From positions 682,001-746,000 of the forward strand of contig NW_026570277.1 of assembly GCF_019649055.1 (NCBI RefSeq): DNA of 64,000 nucleotides, written 5' to 3'. The position numbers and the translations under genes were made by a program. This DNA comes from Paramacrobiotus metropolitanus. Lineage: Eukaryota; Tardigrada; Eutardigrada; Parachela; Macrobiotidae. Shown piece after piece: positions 29,797 through 39,537 of this stretch. Numbering within the stretch: position 1 is the first letter of the stretch; every line of letters begins with the position of its first letter. Under the pieces are notes generated by a model that did not search any database, was not told the origin of the DNA, and was given only the letters and a program-made list of their open reading frames with translations.

Positions 29797-30790
29797 GTGA
29801 TGCATATATAAGCGTTTAACTACAGATCGTGGGCCACAACAGCCATGTTGTGCTTTTCAGAGTCAGAGACAGCATGCAGATTGGTCATGTGTGAGTTACT
29901 GACCCGGCCATTTTCCTCTGCATCTGTCATACTTAAATTTTTTTGTGGTATTAGTTTGATAGAGAATTTAAAGCTGCACAACTTTGTTCTCTACATTTTT
30001 GCTCTACAACGCAATACGAAGCGTACACAGGCCAAAATGTGCCTGGACATCGCACATTTCCCGTAGACGTCCATGTTATAGAAACTGCTGCAACCCTCTG
30101 AAATCGCTCGAAAGAGGCAGACCATATCACACCTCATTAGGGTTCTGCCTGAACCTAATTCTCTCTCGTTCTGAATGCTCTACTTGCGAGACAATGGTAG
30201 TGTTAGCGCAGACAACGAACGAGATCTCGGCAAAGCCAGTAGAGTGAGTAGACTAATGGCTTTGGATCTCCGTCGAGCTTGAAAAGGAAATGTATAGGAT
30301 AGACAGAAATTTAAGAAAATAAAGGCGCCATGAAAATAAAGAGCTTCTTGCTACTACTATAATGTTATTGAAAGGCAAGTACACTTCGTTGTAAGGATAT
30401 TAGCATTCTGAAGGTGCATGCCCGAGTAGTGCAGTGATCCGTCGTTCGGCTATACAAAGATTGCAGCATCAGGCAATATTTTCGCGGCATATAACGGCAT
30501 TATCAGTTTCTATCTTTGATTTCGGTAATTTCTAGTTAATTGTAAGCTCTAAATTTTTCTCTTGATGTTTAAATTCTTTGTGGCTGTATAGTGTAATTAC
30601 GCATATCAAACTTAGTTTTCGCTAAACAGAAGGCACAACTGTGCAAGTATCGGTATAATTTCCTGCTCTGTATATCAATCGAATTTGAATACTGTTCCTC
30701 AGCTGTAGCCTGTACATTTTTAAATCACCATGCAAATGTACGAGTACATGTAAAGATTTTGTGTTTCCAGGGTGCGCCTAGGTGTCCATT
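29797..30790. other. Intergenic, no gene seen
   Basis: AT-rich, with no supported ORF or RNA. The small ORFs at 29845-30247 have no recognisable features. Confidence 0.5.
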
Positions 30791-30907
30791 ATGTGCTGGG
30801 TCTGGCTGCCGTTCTGGGACGCTGCGGCGTATGCGTGCTTTCTAATTCTGCTATTTGGGCTGGGATTTGCATTTGGTTTCAGAAGTCACCATCAGATGCT
30901 CTCGGAA
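30791..30907 (+). CDS. F-box gene A, exon 1: membrane segment
   Basis: ATG 30791 gives MCWVWLPFWDAAAY then the hydrophobic LLFGLGFAFGF and RSHHQ, ending at donor GGAA|GTAAGG in phase 0. It is paralogous to 59030-59191 (shared FWD..., LFGLGFAFGFRSH). It splices in phase to 31474. The N-terminus may be shorter than in the paralogue because the matching upstream ATG is lost. The gene probably encodes a membrane-anchored F-box protein. Confidence 0.5.
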
Positions 30908-31074
30908 GTAAGGAACTTTGATAAGACGACGTTTACAACCCGACTTCGTTTTTCGATTGAAGGAATATTCGTTTAAATGTGCACAAGCATACTTCTACAG
31001 CTAATAACAAAACTAGCTGATTTAATTAAAAATATTTATTTTTCTGGATAGGTTCAGACTTCAGTGGAATAAAG

Positions 31075-31400
31075 TAGTGGGAGGAGGAGTGGCCTCCCCG
31101 TACGCCCGCACTGGTGCGGGTGCTAAGTTTTGCTGTATTTTGATGTTGAATTTCTTCATCTACCAGATCTTCAATCTGGTAGATTCTTCAGTTGCTAGCC
31201 ATCGTCGTCTGAGTAACTTGCTGGTCATTTAGCCCCGCAGCATTCTGCTGCGGGAGCTTCTGTAGTGTCATATGAATGGGATATAAAGTGTGCAGTTGAT
31301 TGTCGGGTGTCTTGCGTTTCCGCATAACTCGTAGTATACAACACTGCTCACTCTGCAGGATAGATCCCGTTTCTGTCTCTGTCCGTGGATTCTTCCTAGA
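31075..31400 (+). repeat. Diverged LTR-like remnant in the F-box gene intron, with hairpins
   Basis: 31305-31400 aligns with the 3' half of the giant element's LTR (GTTTCCGCATA, CTGCTCACTC, GGATAGATCCCGTTTCTGTC). Upstream are three strong hairpins: CCCGCAC-TG-GTGCGGG near 31108, CTACCAGAT-CTTCA-ATCTGGTAG near 31161, and CCCGCAGCA-TTC-TGCTGCGGG near 31233. It lies wholly within intron 30908-31473. Confidence 0.55.
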
Positions 31401-31473
31401 TCCACCATCATAGTAGATTGAACTGAACTTGTTCAGAGTAAAATTTTATTGTACTGTAAATGCATTTCGACAG

Positions 31474-32238
31474 GCCAAAAAGCGGGCATGCGCGGATATA
31501 ACAGCTGTTGCCCGCTTACCACGAGAGCTTTTATCCATCGTCTTCGATCACCTAAACATCGTCGAGCGACGGACCATGTCACGTGTCTGCATGGGATGGA
31601 GACTCGTGATCCGTCAGCCCGTGGATTCCACAGCCTGGCACCTCAACTGGGATCACTTATCAGCCATACAGTGCACCTGCACGAACGGGAGCCGTGGCAG
31701 TTTCTGGCGGGATGCTTACCACAGCGACAACTTCCACTTTCACATAACACCGGAGGCGGACGAGCATCCGTGGACCGATTTCGTTCCATGGTTTCGGCGG
31801 ATCGCCCTAAGATACCGTTCCCGATCAAAGCTGTTCTTTTCGACGGTGAAATGGCAAGCGGACGCCAGGATTAACGCTGGGTGGCCGGGACGGGGCGTGG
31901 TCAACGATGTGAACTGTTTCTTCGACCTGATGGCGGCCGTATGTCCGGTAGTGAAGCTACGGAATATCCGTCTGGCGTTAACGTATGGGCTCTCATTAAA
32001 CAGGGCGGTGACGGTGGTGGTACACGTTACGACGGGATGTTTCCAGTCAAATCAGCGTTTTACTGCGGGTGACTGGAGGAGTATGATTAACAACGCGCTG
32101 CCTGTAATTCAGCCGGAAGAACGTGGGATTGGGCGCCTGACGGACTGTCTTCGTGACTACGGAAAAATGGCAAAGGAGAAAAATTTTCTGCCTGGCAACA
32201 ATGCTTCAGTTCTCGAGCTGATCCAAGTTGCTTTACAG
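31474..32238 (+). CDS. F-box gene A, exon 2: F-box and conserved domain
   Basis: Acceptor TTTCGACAG (ends 31473), donor TTACAG|GTTTGC. The F-box is at residues ~13-45 of the exon: LPRELLSIVFDHLNI...RVCMGWRLVI. F-boxes bind Skp1 and place a target on an SCF ubiquitin ligase. The rest is a family-specific domain with VVNDVNCFFDLMAAVCP, RNIRLALTY, VVVHVTTGCF, AGDWRSMINNALPV and DCLRDYGK, all also seen at 59450-60215 and in the decayed copies at 54045 and 63670. This copy is uninterrupted and probably functional. Its substrate is unknown. Confidence 0.75.
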
Positions 32239-32413
32239 GTTTGCGGCTACCTTTTGCACATAGCACTGTATACACTGCTAGCTATAGAAAGCGATAAGAA
32301 GTGGAGTAAATGGTTTACAGGCCGAACGAGAATTTTTCCCCATAATCCAAGCCGCAGTATTTTCTAAACCCCCATTAGCTGTGCAATTTGCAAGCTCTTG
32401 CACTGTATTGTAG

Positions 32414-32578
32414 ATTATTAACCGCGTCACCCCAAAAGCCGGGTTCTCCAGCCGTAAGATGTGGTGCATCGAAGACCTACTTACCCTGGACCTGCAGAGC
32501 CTTGAGCCATTAGCCCTTCATGTACTAAACACCGTCTTCGAAAACCAGATCGAACTAGTTACTGATATTTCGTGGTAG
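32414..32578 (+). CDS. F-box gene A, exon 3
   Basis: After acceptor GTATTGTAG (ends 32413), phase 0, 55 codons to TAG 32576. Reads IINRVTPKAGFSSRKMWC, EDLLTLDLQSLEPLALHVLN and a DISW terminus. The same exon, same length and same TGG-TAG end, recurs at 60415-60579 and, longer, at 55005-55190, which supports the model. The intron is 32239-32413. Confidence 0.7.
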   Translation: MINRVTPKAGFSSRKMWCIEDLLTLDLQSLEPLALHVLNTVFENQIELVTDISW

Positions 32579-32924
32579 ATCGACCCCTTGTCGTGGGAGT
32601 AGCATGCGCGACAGTGTAATAATTAAATGATAAATAATTCCGCTCTTCAGTATTTTATGGGACACCAATGTATCATTTTTATACAATGTATACATGTATT
32701 GCGGTTCGAAAGCTAATTCGGAGTAATCGAGTCTGATAGATAACGTTGTTGTAATAATTATTTTTTTGGGTAACGCGGTAATTAGTACATGGATTTCTCC
32801 TGTAAGTGGCACCTTTGCTTTATCTGTACAGGTCGACGATGACCTTTGTGTATATTTATTGTCCCTATAGCGATCAGGCGAAGCACCCGTATAGCAATGA
32901 CCTTTTTCAATAAACAATCAAAAG

Positions 32925-33445
32925 CGTAACGTGTGCATTCACACACGGCAGCGATGCAGCAGAGGAAACAAATAAGCGGTACTAAAGCGAGGGTGAGAGA
33001 GATGCCGTTTGCCTTTTACAATAACTTTTTGACAAACTTGAAATACTTCTGTTCCATAAGCTATATGAAAGGTCCAGGTTATAATCGGCTGTCATAATCA
33101 CTTTTTTAAAAGTTTAGATTAACTTTACATGTGCAAGGCAAACGGCATCTTTTCCCCCTCGCTCAGTACCATTTATCTCTTCCCCGGCTGCATCGCTGCC
33201 GTGTGTGAACGCACACGTGACGCTTTTGATTCAGCCTTTTCACAAGAGGCACAGCGCTCTTATCTGTACACTGGATCAGTTGCGTATCTGCTGCAGCCGC
33301 AAAACCGGTTTAGATGTGAAATGGCTGAATGCAATGTGTCACGTGTGCGCTCACACACGGCAGCGATGCAGCCGGGGAAAGAGATAAACGGTACTAAGCG
33401 AGGGGGAAAGAGATGCCGTTTGCCTTGTACTTCTTTTCTTTACTG
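32925..33445. repeat. Three ~100-bp arms of a TIR element
   Basis: Arms at about 32927-33025 (+), 33129-33235 (inverted) and 33340-33445 (+) share ACACACGGCAGCGATGCAGC, GGTACTAAGCGAGGG and GAGATGCCGTTTGCCTT. Neighbouring arms are mutually inverted, so this is either two overlapping MITEs or one with a duplicated end. Non-coding. Confidence 0.65.
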
Positions 33446-33768
33446 GATGGTTATAGTAATTTTCAAATAATTATTTGTTGTGTCCTTGGATAACCTTTTG
33501 CAAGCGCTCTTGATGCCAGCTTATGCCAAAAATATCTCACATTTGAAAGATAAGGCATGTGACTGTTTTGCTCTGAACAACGGCACTGGAGGTTCAAGAG
33601 GCTTTAACACTGAGCGACTCTGGAAGATGCTTTCTTGTTTACATGGCGGTGTAATATGTACTTAGGTAAATGATACAATAATTTTACGTTTAAAGATCAA
33701 GCCTACTCACGACCTTTGCTGGTACTATTTCACGATGCTTTGTTTTTTTCGTGACCGTCTCATTAATG

Positions 33769-34097
33769 AGCTGTCACCTTGGCTCCCGGGTGGGTCGCTG
33801 CTGAAAAGATCTGGCGTCATTGCAGTGACCTCGGTTTCAGCCTAAAGGTCCTGTCTCAACGGCATGTCATGGCATCCGCCCACATCCACACTGGCTAACA
33901 ACGGGGCTAACTGCTGTCTGCTTTGTTATTGACAGCAGAACATAGCTGCTCTCCTGGGAGATTTGTTGACAACTTACGTCCAGATGCATTGATCCACTGA
34001 GTAAGCGTTGGTTGCATAGGGGGCTGCACTTACGATAATTTCTACTGGTGCCTAGAGCAGAAAGCATGTCTTTCTTATCAAAAGAATTGCTAAAGGT
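33769..34097. repeat. Duplicated ~330-bp block, copy 1
   Basis: Shares GAGCTGTCACCTTGG, GGGTGGGTCGCTGCTGAAAA, GTCATTGCAGTGACC, CGGTTTCAGCCTAAAG and GAAAGCATGTCTTTCTTATC with 45189-45511 in the same order. GCTGAAA and TTTCAGC enclose an inner hairpin (GTCATTGCAGTGAC). No frame is conserved, so it is a repeat or a structured RNA. Confidence 0.6.
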
Positions 34098-34182
34098 GCG
34101 TATTGTGTAGTCCTATTCGCAGTTCTACACAATCATGGTACTGCGGATAGTACAGAGTATAGCTATGGCCTATGGGAGTACC

Positions 34183-34375
34183 TGTAGTGCATGCAGTACT
34201 CGTACAAAGATTGTACGAGTATCTCGTGAAATGGATAATGGCCTATGGCTAATGTGCCGTAGCAACGGTATTGTTGTTGTCCGTTATTGTTGCCATGTCT
34301 AGTGTTTAGTTGGTTGTTTGCTGCTGTCCCGAGCGGACATAATAAAAGATTATGCCGTTCGTTCAATACATGACA
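34183..34375 (+). mobile_element. Solo LTR, 193 bp, TSD GTACC
   Basis: TGTAGTGCATG...CAATACATGACA with a perfect 5-bp duplication GTACC (34178-34182, 34376-34380). The last 12 bases equal those of the Gag-only element's LTR at 37202-37213. The interior is closest to the solo LTR at 7234. Confidence 0.88.
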
Positions 34376-34380
34376 GTACC

Positions 34381-35109
34381 AATCGTGATTGATGAATGAA
34401 TAAGCTCGTACCGGTAAGGTTATGAACATACGGCCTAAATTTCAGATATTGCGGTATACTGATTTGCGTCGGTGGTTTATACGTTGTAGCCGTTTTAAAT
34501 CATCCCTTGTACATGCGAATCTAAACGTATTACCGAAGTATTGATTCACCTTTAACAACAATTTACTTCAGTTTTTAGTGATGGAATTGCCACGACTGTA
34601 TTAAGCATCTCACCTTTTTAAGTTTTAACCTACGGTAGTAAACCGATTTTAGTTCATTTCTCAACGGTAAATGTCTGATCAGAAAGTAATGCCGCCGCGC
34701 GCACGCATTTTATATTACTGTTTTGGTGGATATTGCCTGATGAAAATTTGCTGCACATGATTACACTGCATTACTGCTTGCACTGTATTGGCGTGCTGAC
34801 GATCTTTCGACCTTGGCAAATATTGCTTTCCATCTCTAGACTATTCAACCCTATACTTACCATCGGCTATCGTTTGTCTATGGCAACAGCATAATTTTTA
34901 TATTAATATCGATCTTGTTTATCCACACTGTGAATGCCAGTTCATTGGCTCGGCTACGCGTCCTCACGCCCAGTATTTAACGTTATTCCATACCATCGCA
35001 CCTGGTTCAGTAGTATTCCACTTGGAATAACCCTTGCTTCTACGGAAATTTTTACCATTGAGGGAATTATTTCTATTGCGGTGATCATTTCCAGCAAGAA
35101 GCAGCCGCA
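34381..35109. promoter_or_regulatory. Upstream region conserved with a paralogous gene
   Basis: From about 34560 to 35109 the sequence aligns with 50590-50996 (ATTAATATCGATC, ACGCCCAGTATTTAA, GGAATAACCC, GAATTATTTCTATTGCGG). It precedes the same gene in each case, so the promoter and 5' UTR were duplicated with it. No further motif was assigned. Confidence 0.5.
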
Positions 35110-35523
35110 ATGGCTCCGTACTGGAGATTGGTGACCTTTGGCGCGCTAATATTGTTCGCCGTCGGAATCGATGCTACCGTTAGCATGTGGGCGGCACCTA
35201 CAGGGACGATGCTGCGTCTGTCTACGGAGCGCGCGAGAACAAATCTAGCGAACCTCCTCGGGCGGTCGCCGCTCCCTACCGCGACGACGCTGCCCATCAG
35301 TACGACCACAGAGGCTTCGGTGGAACGCAGTCTGCACCGTAATTCTTTCGGACCCTGGCAGAGCATCCAGCCGTCCGAGCGGGGACTGCGTAGACGCTAC
35401 ATGCTCATCCGACAGGCACAGGCGCTGGCGGCGACCAATCGCGGCTATCCGGCATTCGCTTCAGGCAAGGGAGTTCTTGTAAAGGATTTGCTGAGCATGG
35501 GCATCGGCATGGGATTGATGTAG
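35110..35523 (+). CDS. Small secreted-protein family, copy A
   Basis: ATG 35110, 137 residues. An N-terminal hydrophobic stretch (TFGALILFAVGI) looks like a signal peptide, with cleavage plausible after DATVS. A Thr-rich linker follows (LPTATTLPISTTTEAS, possibly O-glycosylated), then a conserved C-terminal block GPWQSIQPSERGLRRRYMLI and RGYPAFASGKG...GIGMG. Two paralogues are at 50997 and 61951; copy 50997 has identical length. The basic RGLRRR site could be a propeptide cleavage point (inference). No Cys framework and no known family. It is a lineage-specific secreted protein of unknown role. Confidence 0.7.
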   Translation: MAPYWRLVTFGALILFAVGIDATVSMWAAPTGTMLRLSTERARTNLANLLGRSPLPTATTLPISTTTEASVERSLHRNSFGPWQSIQPSERGLRRRYMLIRQAQALAATNRGYPAFASGKGVLVKDLLSMGIGMGLM

Positions 35524-36479
35524 CATCACTAGATTGTGGAAACACCCTCAATGCAATAAGACATTTACCGCAGTACGCACAATACTGGTCCTTCCATTGC
35601 TAGGGTAGAAGATATCGATGTGCTTCCTTTCGCCTGAGATGCTGTTAAGAATTCGCAGTTGTTCACTAGTTGGTGCGCCTCATTTTACGTTTGTTGCGAT
35701 GAATCAGAAAAGATTTGGGTTATTATGGCACCCGGAGCATTTTTATTTACGCGCAGAGCGCATTACCGAACAGTGTTTGCCCTGAATATTGATTTGTTCT
35801 GTTAAAATGGATGAATATTTACGGGTTCTCTCTCCACTAATTATTTGGTAAGATATCGAGCTGAAAGAAGTATATGGAAAATATTTCAGTGCTACTATGT
35901 ACGAAAATTCAGTTATGAATGACGTGTTCTAATGTGAGACAACGGCGGCACTAGCGCAGAACGATGACTAACTTTTTTAGGTTTATTTGGGAAAAATTAT
36001 GTGATGCCATTTGGGGAAGAATATGTGTGATTTCGTTTAACTTTTTGTTTGGGAAAAAATAGGTTCTTGGTAGCCACAATCAGGTAAGCGATGACATGGC
36101 TACAATTGTAAACAAAATTAACTTGGTAAAAAGGAAGCTGTAAGTAAGGTTATCCTCCAGCGCATTTTTGTACAAAGTCGCAGTCTTTGCGGCTGACTTA
36201 GCGCTGGAATACGGGACAGTGTCGAAGTTCCGTCCATTTATATCTTATTTTGAAAGACTTATACTAACTGAAACCTAATATTACTAATTATGTAAAGAAT
36301 TTTCGTATAAGAGTACAGTTTTAATACAATCAGTCAGCTGCTGCACACAACAACCCACCTAAAAGCATCAAGTATTTTTTTTAGAAAAGTAATTGCTGCA
36401 TATTCGCATACACAGTCGACTACACCTCACACATATCACCAACAAAACAAAAACACATTTCATATTTTAACAATTCAAA
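35524..36479. other. Intergenic, no gene seen
   Basis: AT-rich; nothing supported. Confidence 0.5.
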
Positions 36480-36489
36480 ATAAAAAGGC

Positions 36490-36672
36490 TAAGGGTATTT
36501 TGCCGCAGTTTTTTACAGTGCGTCAAAATAGCCTTTTGCTATTTTGACGCACACTGCGCTACAATAGCCTTTCGCTATTTTGCCGCAGTATGCGCGGCAC
36601 AATAGCGTTTTGGTATTTTACCGCACACTGCGTTATAATAACCCTTCGCTATTTTGCCGCAATGTACTCGGT
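36490..36672. repeat. 36-38-bp tandem repeat, hairpin-forming
   Basis: Four units starting 36527, 36563, 36601 and 36637 of AATAGCCTTTCGCTATTTTG + CCGCA..CTGCG. Each contains an AATAGC...GCTATT stem; the first extends to TGCGTCAAAATAGC-CTTTT-GCTATTTTGACGCA. Confidence 0.75.
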
Positions 36673-37019
36673 GGTACGGTTCGTAAAGATAGCTAACGTG
36701 CTATCATCACTGCTCTGCTGCGGACACCTACCGGTATAGTATGCCAAAGTAATAGCCTTTGCGACTATCGGAATGAGGTCGCCGCAGTAGCTGCTTCTGG
36801 TTTCATGATTTAACTTGTTACTTGAACTCCTGTGACATTACAAACAGTTCTCGTCTGGCAAATACAATGCATTTTTGTTGAATTTGCTTACATACAGCCG
36901 TAAATACTGTATCTACTAATAGATATGGACAGGATAGTACACGATAAGTTTTTCAAGACACTTTCTAGCGGATGTATCCTCCGTATCCCACAGTATGCGT
37001 ACGTATGCCACATGTATCC

Positions 37020-38552
37020 TGTAGTGTACTGAGTTCACGTGTTTGTTGTCCTTCTAATACTTTCCTATTTCTGTCCTTTGTCCTTGTCTTCTTAGCAACT
37101 TCTCTTCTGTTTTCCCTGTTCTCTAGTTGCGATTCCTCAGTTTCCTTTCAGTTGTTTTCCTGACCAGTGCGATACAATAAAGATACGATTCCTACACATG
37201 ACAATACATGACAATGGCGTGAAGCTTGTGTAATACTGTTGAAGTGTATGAGTTCTTTATATACGGCTTAACAGCGCTAGTTCGCTTCTTAATTCATTCG
37301 ATTATGGCGACACCAGAAACTCATCCCATTTTACGGTTTAATCCCGAGTCGATGCAGTGGGATATGTGGAAGGAAAACCTCCACAGCTATATCGAATTCG
37401 CCGACATCCCAGTGGAGAAGCAGAAAGGGCTGCTTCTGAACTCGCTGGAGGTCAAGCCATTCGAGATGCTTGTCTCGATGTGCAGGCCGACTGCCATCAC
37501 GGACAAGAAACTCACCATAGAAATGCTACTGGCCAAATTGGATACAGTGTACAACAAGTACACATTCAAGGTCGCGGAGTGGGCACACCTGTTCCGAACA
37601 GTCCAAGGGAAGGACGAATCGCTGGCGGCATACTCCAGCAGGTTACGGTACAGGAGTACAGTATGCAAGTTGCCCGTTGACATCATCGACCCGATGCTCA
37701 GCGCCGTCTTCATAAACGGCATCCAGTCGGATTCCGTCCGCCGTCACCTACTCATAAACGAATACCAGACCCACGAAGAGACCCTGAACGCCGCCAGGAA
37801 GATGGAAACCGGCATTGAAGAAGCTACGGCCAGTACGTCCAGCCAAGACCGTGAAACTGTGATGAAAGTCACAGCTAGCAGAAGGTCAACGGTTGTCAAG
37901 CAAAATGCATCCAATTCCAGTGGTCATCCAGTGCAAATGGAAGCCACAAGCCATCCATCAGCAATCAGAACGAGTCCGATTCCGATTCCAGTTCCCCTAA
38001 GCGAAGATGCGATTCCTGTGGATCAACCGATCACATGCGCGAGCGCTGTTTCTACAAGAAACACGTATGCCATAACTGTGGGAAGAAAGGTCATATAGCA
38101 AAGGCATGCCGCTCACCGAAGTAATCTGACGTCGCTACGAATAACTACATTACGGATTACGCACCGCGTCCTCCATACGACATACTGTGATTCCAGTTCC
38201 GGTTCCTACGACGCTTCGTCTCAGTGGTTCAGAGTTCACTAACTATATGGTTCTGTTGCCGTGGTTCTTGTTGCTATGGTTCTATGGTTTGTATGCTGCT
38301 AAATATATGGTTCTGATGCAATGGTTCAACCCAGCTCTTTTTGGGCGAGGGAAGGGAATGTAGTATACTGAGTTCACGTGTTTGTTGTCCTTCTAATACT
38401 TTCCTATTTCTGTCCTTTGTCCTTGTCTTCTTAGCAACTTCTCTTCTGTTTTCCCTGTTCTCTAGTTGCGATTCCTCAGTTTCCTTTCAGTTGTTTTCCT
38501 GACCAGTGCGATACAATAAAGATACGATTCCTACACATGACAATACATGACA
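37020..38552 (+). mobile_element. Gag-only LTR retrotransposon (TR-GAG type), 1,533 bp
   Basis: 194-bp LTRs 37020-37213 and 38359-38552 (one difference by eye), TG...CA ends, 5-bp TSD TATCC (37015-37019, 38553-38557). A purine tract GGCGAGGGAAGGGAA lies directly before the 3' LTR, and TGGCGTGAAGC, a PBS candidate, one base after the 5' LTR. The interior is only 1,145 bp and codes for Gag alone, so it must borrow Pol in trans. Confidence 0.9.
37304..38124 (+). pseudogene. gag: Gag of the small LTR element (frameshifted)
   Basis: ATG 37304 (MATPETHPILRFNPES). The capsid region shows the Ty3/gypsy Gag pattern: W..W...L..Y, LLNSLE, KLDTVYNKYTFKVAEWAHLF and SLAAYSSRLRYRS. The ORF then loses frame between about 37940 and 37990. 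One base over, two CCHC zinc knuckles are perfect, C-X2-C-X4-H-X4-C twice (about 38010-38052 and 38070-38112), followed by TAA 38122. A single indel has therefore separated capsid and nucleocapsid, unless a frameshift is programmed. No protease or RT follows. Confidence 0.8.
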
Positions 38553-38959
38553 TATCCCGTAAGCTATCTTTATGTATAACGACCGTTCAATTTAGAGACC
38601 TTCCTGTACCTGCTCCGTATCCCACAGTATGCGGACCTATGCCACCTGTATCCCGTAAGCGATCTTTATGTATCCCGACCTTTCAATTTAGAGACCTTGC
38701 TGTGCCCGCTCAGTATCCCACAGTATGCGTAAGTATGCCACATGTATCCCGTAAGCGATCTTTATGTATTCCTACCGTGAACTTTAGGAATCCCGCTGTA
38801 CCCGCTCCGTATCCCACAGTATGCAAACGTATGCCACCTGTATGCCGTAAGCGACCTTTATGTATCCCGACCGTTCAATTTAGAGACCTTGCAGTACCCG
38901 CTCCGTATCCCACAGTATGCTTTCTTATGCCACGTGTACGTATGCTAGGCTCACTGCTG

Positions 38960-39535
38960 TACTCCGCCATGAGCTTGGGTGGTGGATGACCATTGCCTCC
39001 TGAGTAAAATGACTCGTCAAATGCGCGTTCGAGACACCTGGACAGGAAGTTTGCATCACTACTGACGCTCGCTTGAAAATAGTTGGCGCCTTGACAGGCA
39101 GTAGCTTGCTGGCTGGGTCTTGGGTCTCATCCGACACACCCGGCATGCTGCAGAGCATCTGGGTTCAAGCCCCAGAAATCAGTGCACCAAAAAGCTCGAA
39201 CATCAACATGCTGGAGTTGATTTGTGCTTGTATTGCTTTGCTTGTTTTTGCTCCCCTGTTGCGTGGAAAACACGCTCGTATTTATACGGATAATATCTCC
39301 CCCTTCGTCTTTCTTAATAACGGCACCACTAAAAACCTGGTAGCTTTGAAATGGTTACGACTTGTGTTTTATTCTTCTTTATTACATGACTTTCGACTTT
39401 CGGCTACGCATGTACCCGGCTTGGAAAACGCAGCAGCGGATGCTTTAAGCCGCATTCGAGATGGTGATAAATATATCGCCCATGTCACCCAGATGCTTGC
39501 TCACTCTGAACCATTACTGTTGTCTGCTTGTTACA
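38960..39535 (+). pseudogene. DIRS-type element: RNase H fragment
   Basis: Reads WWMTIAS...FETPGQEVCITTDARL, then SSNINMLELICACIALLVF, ARIYTDNISPFVFLNN, the VALKWLRLV helix and THVPGLENAAADALSR, which is the RNase H of DIRS/Ngaro-type tyrosine-recombinase retroelements. Two stops lie at its start, and the 5' end merges into the tandem repeat. Downstream it continues by chance in the same frame as an inserted RT element, making a chimeric 815-codon ORF. The rest of the DIRS element resumes at 41580. Confidence 0.75.
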
Positions 39536-39537
39536 GC

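Larger units (their letters stand above)
36975..38945 (+). repeat. 96-bp tandem repeat split by an LTR element
   Basis: Units begin at 38553, 38649, 38745 and 38841 (exact 96-bp period) with TATCCCGTAAGCGATCTTTA, TTTAGAGACCTTGC and CCCACAGTATGCG. A partial unit lies at 36978-37019, left of the inserted element. Since 96 is 32 codons, one frame is open throughout (ORF 38537-38989), giving four copies of a KRSLCIPTVQFRDLAVPAPY-type peptide. The frame also agrees with the left partial unit once the TSD is allowed for. Expression is unproven. Confidence 0.8.

Noticed and set aside
29797-29801. Target-site duplication of the giant element
   Set aside because: Left flank GGGGT and right flank GTGAT do not match at 4-6 bp.
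36527-38940. CRISPR-like regular repeats
   Set aside because: Eukaryotic context, contiguous tandem units with no spacers.
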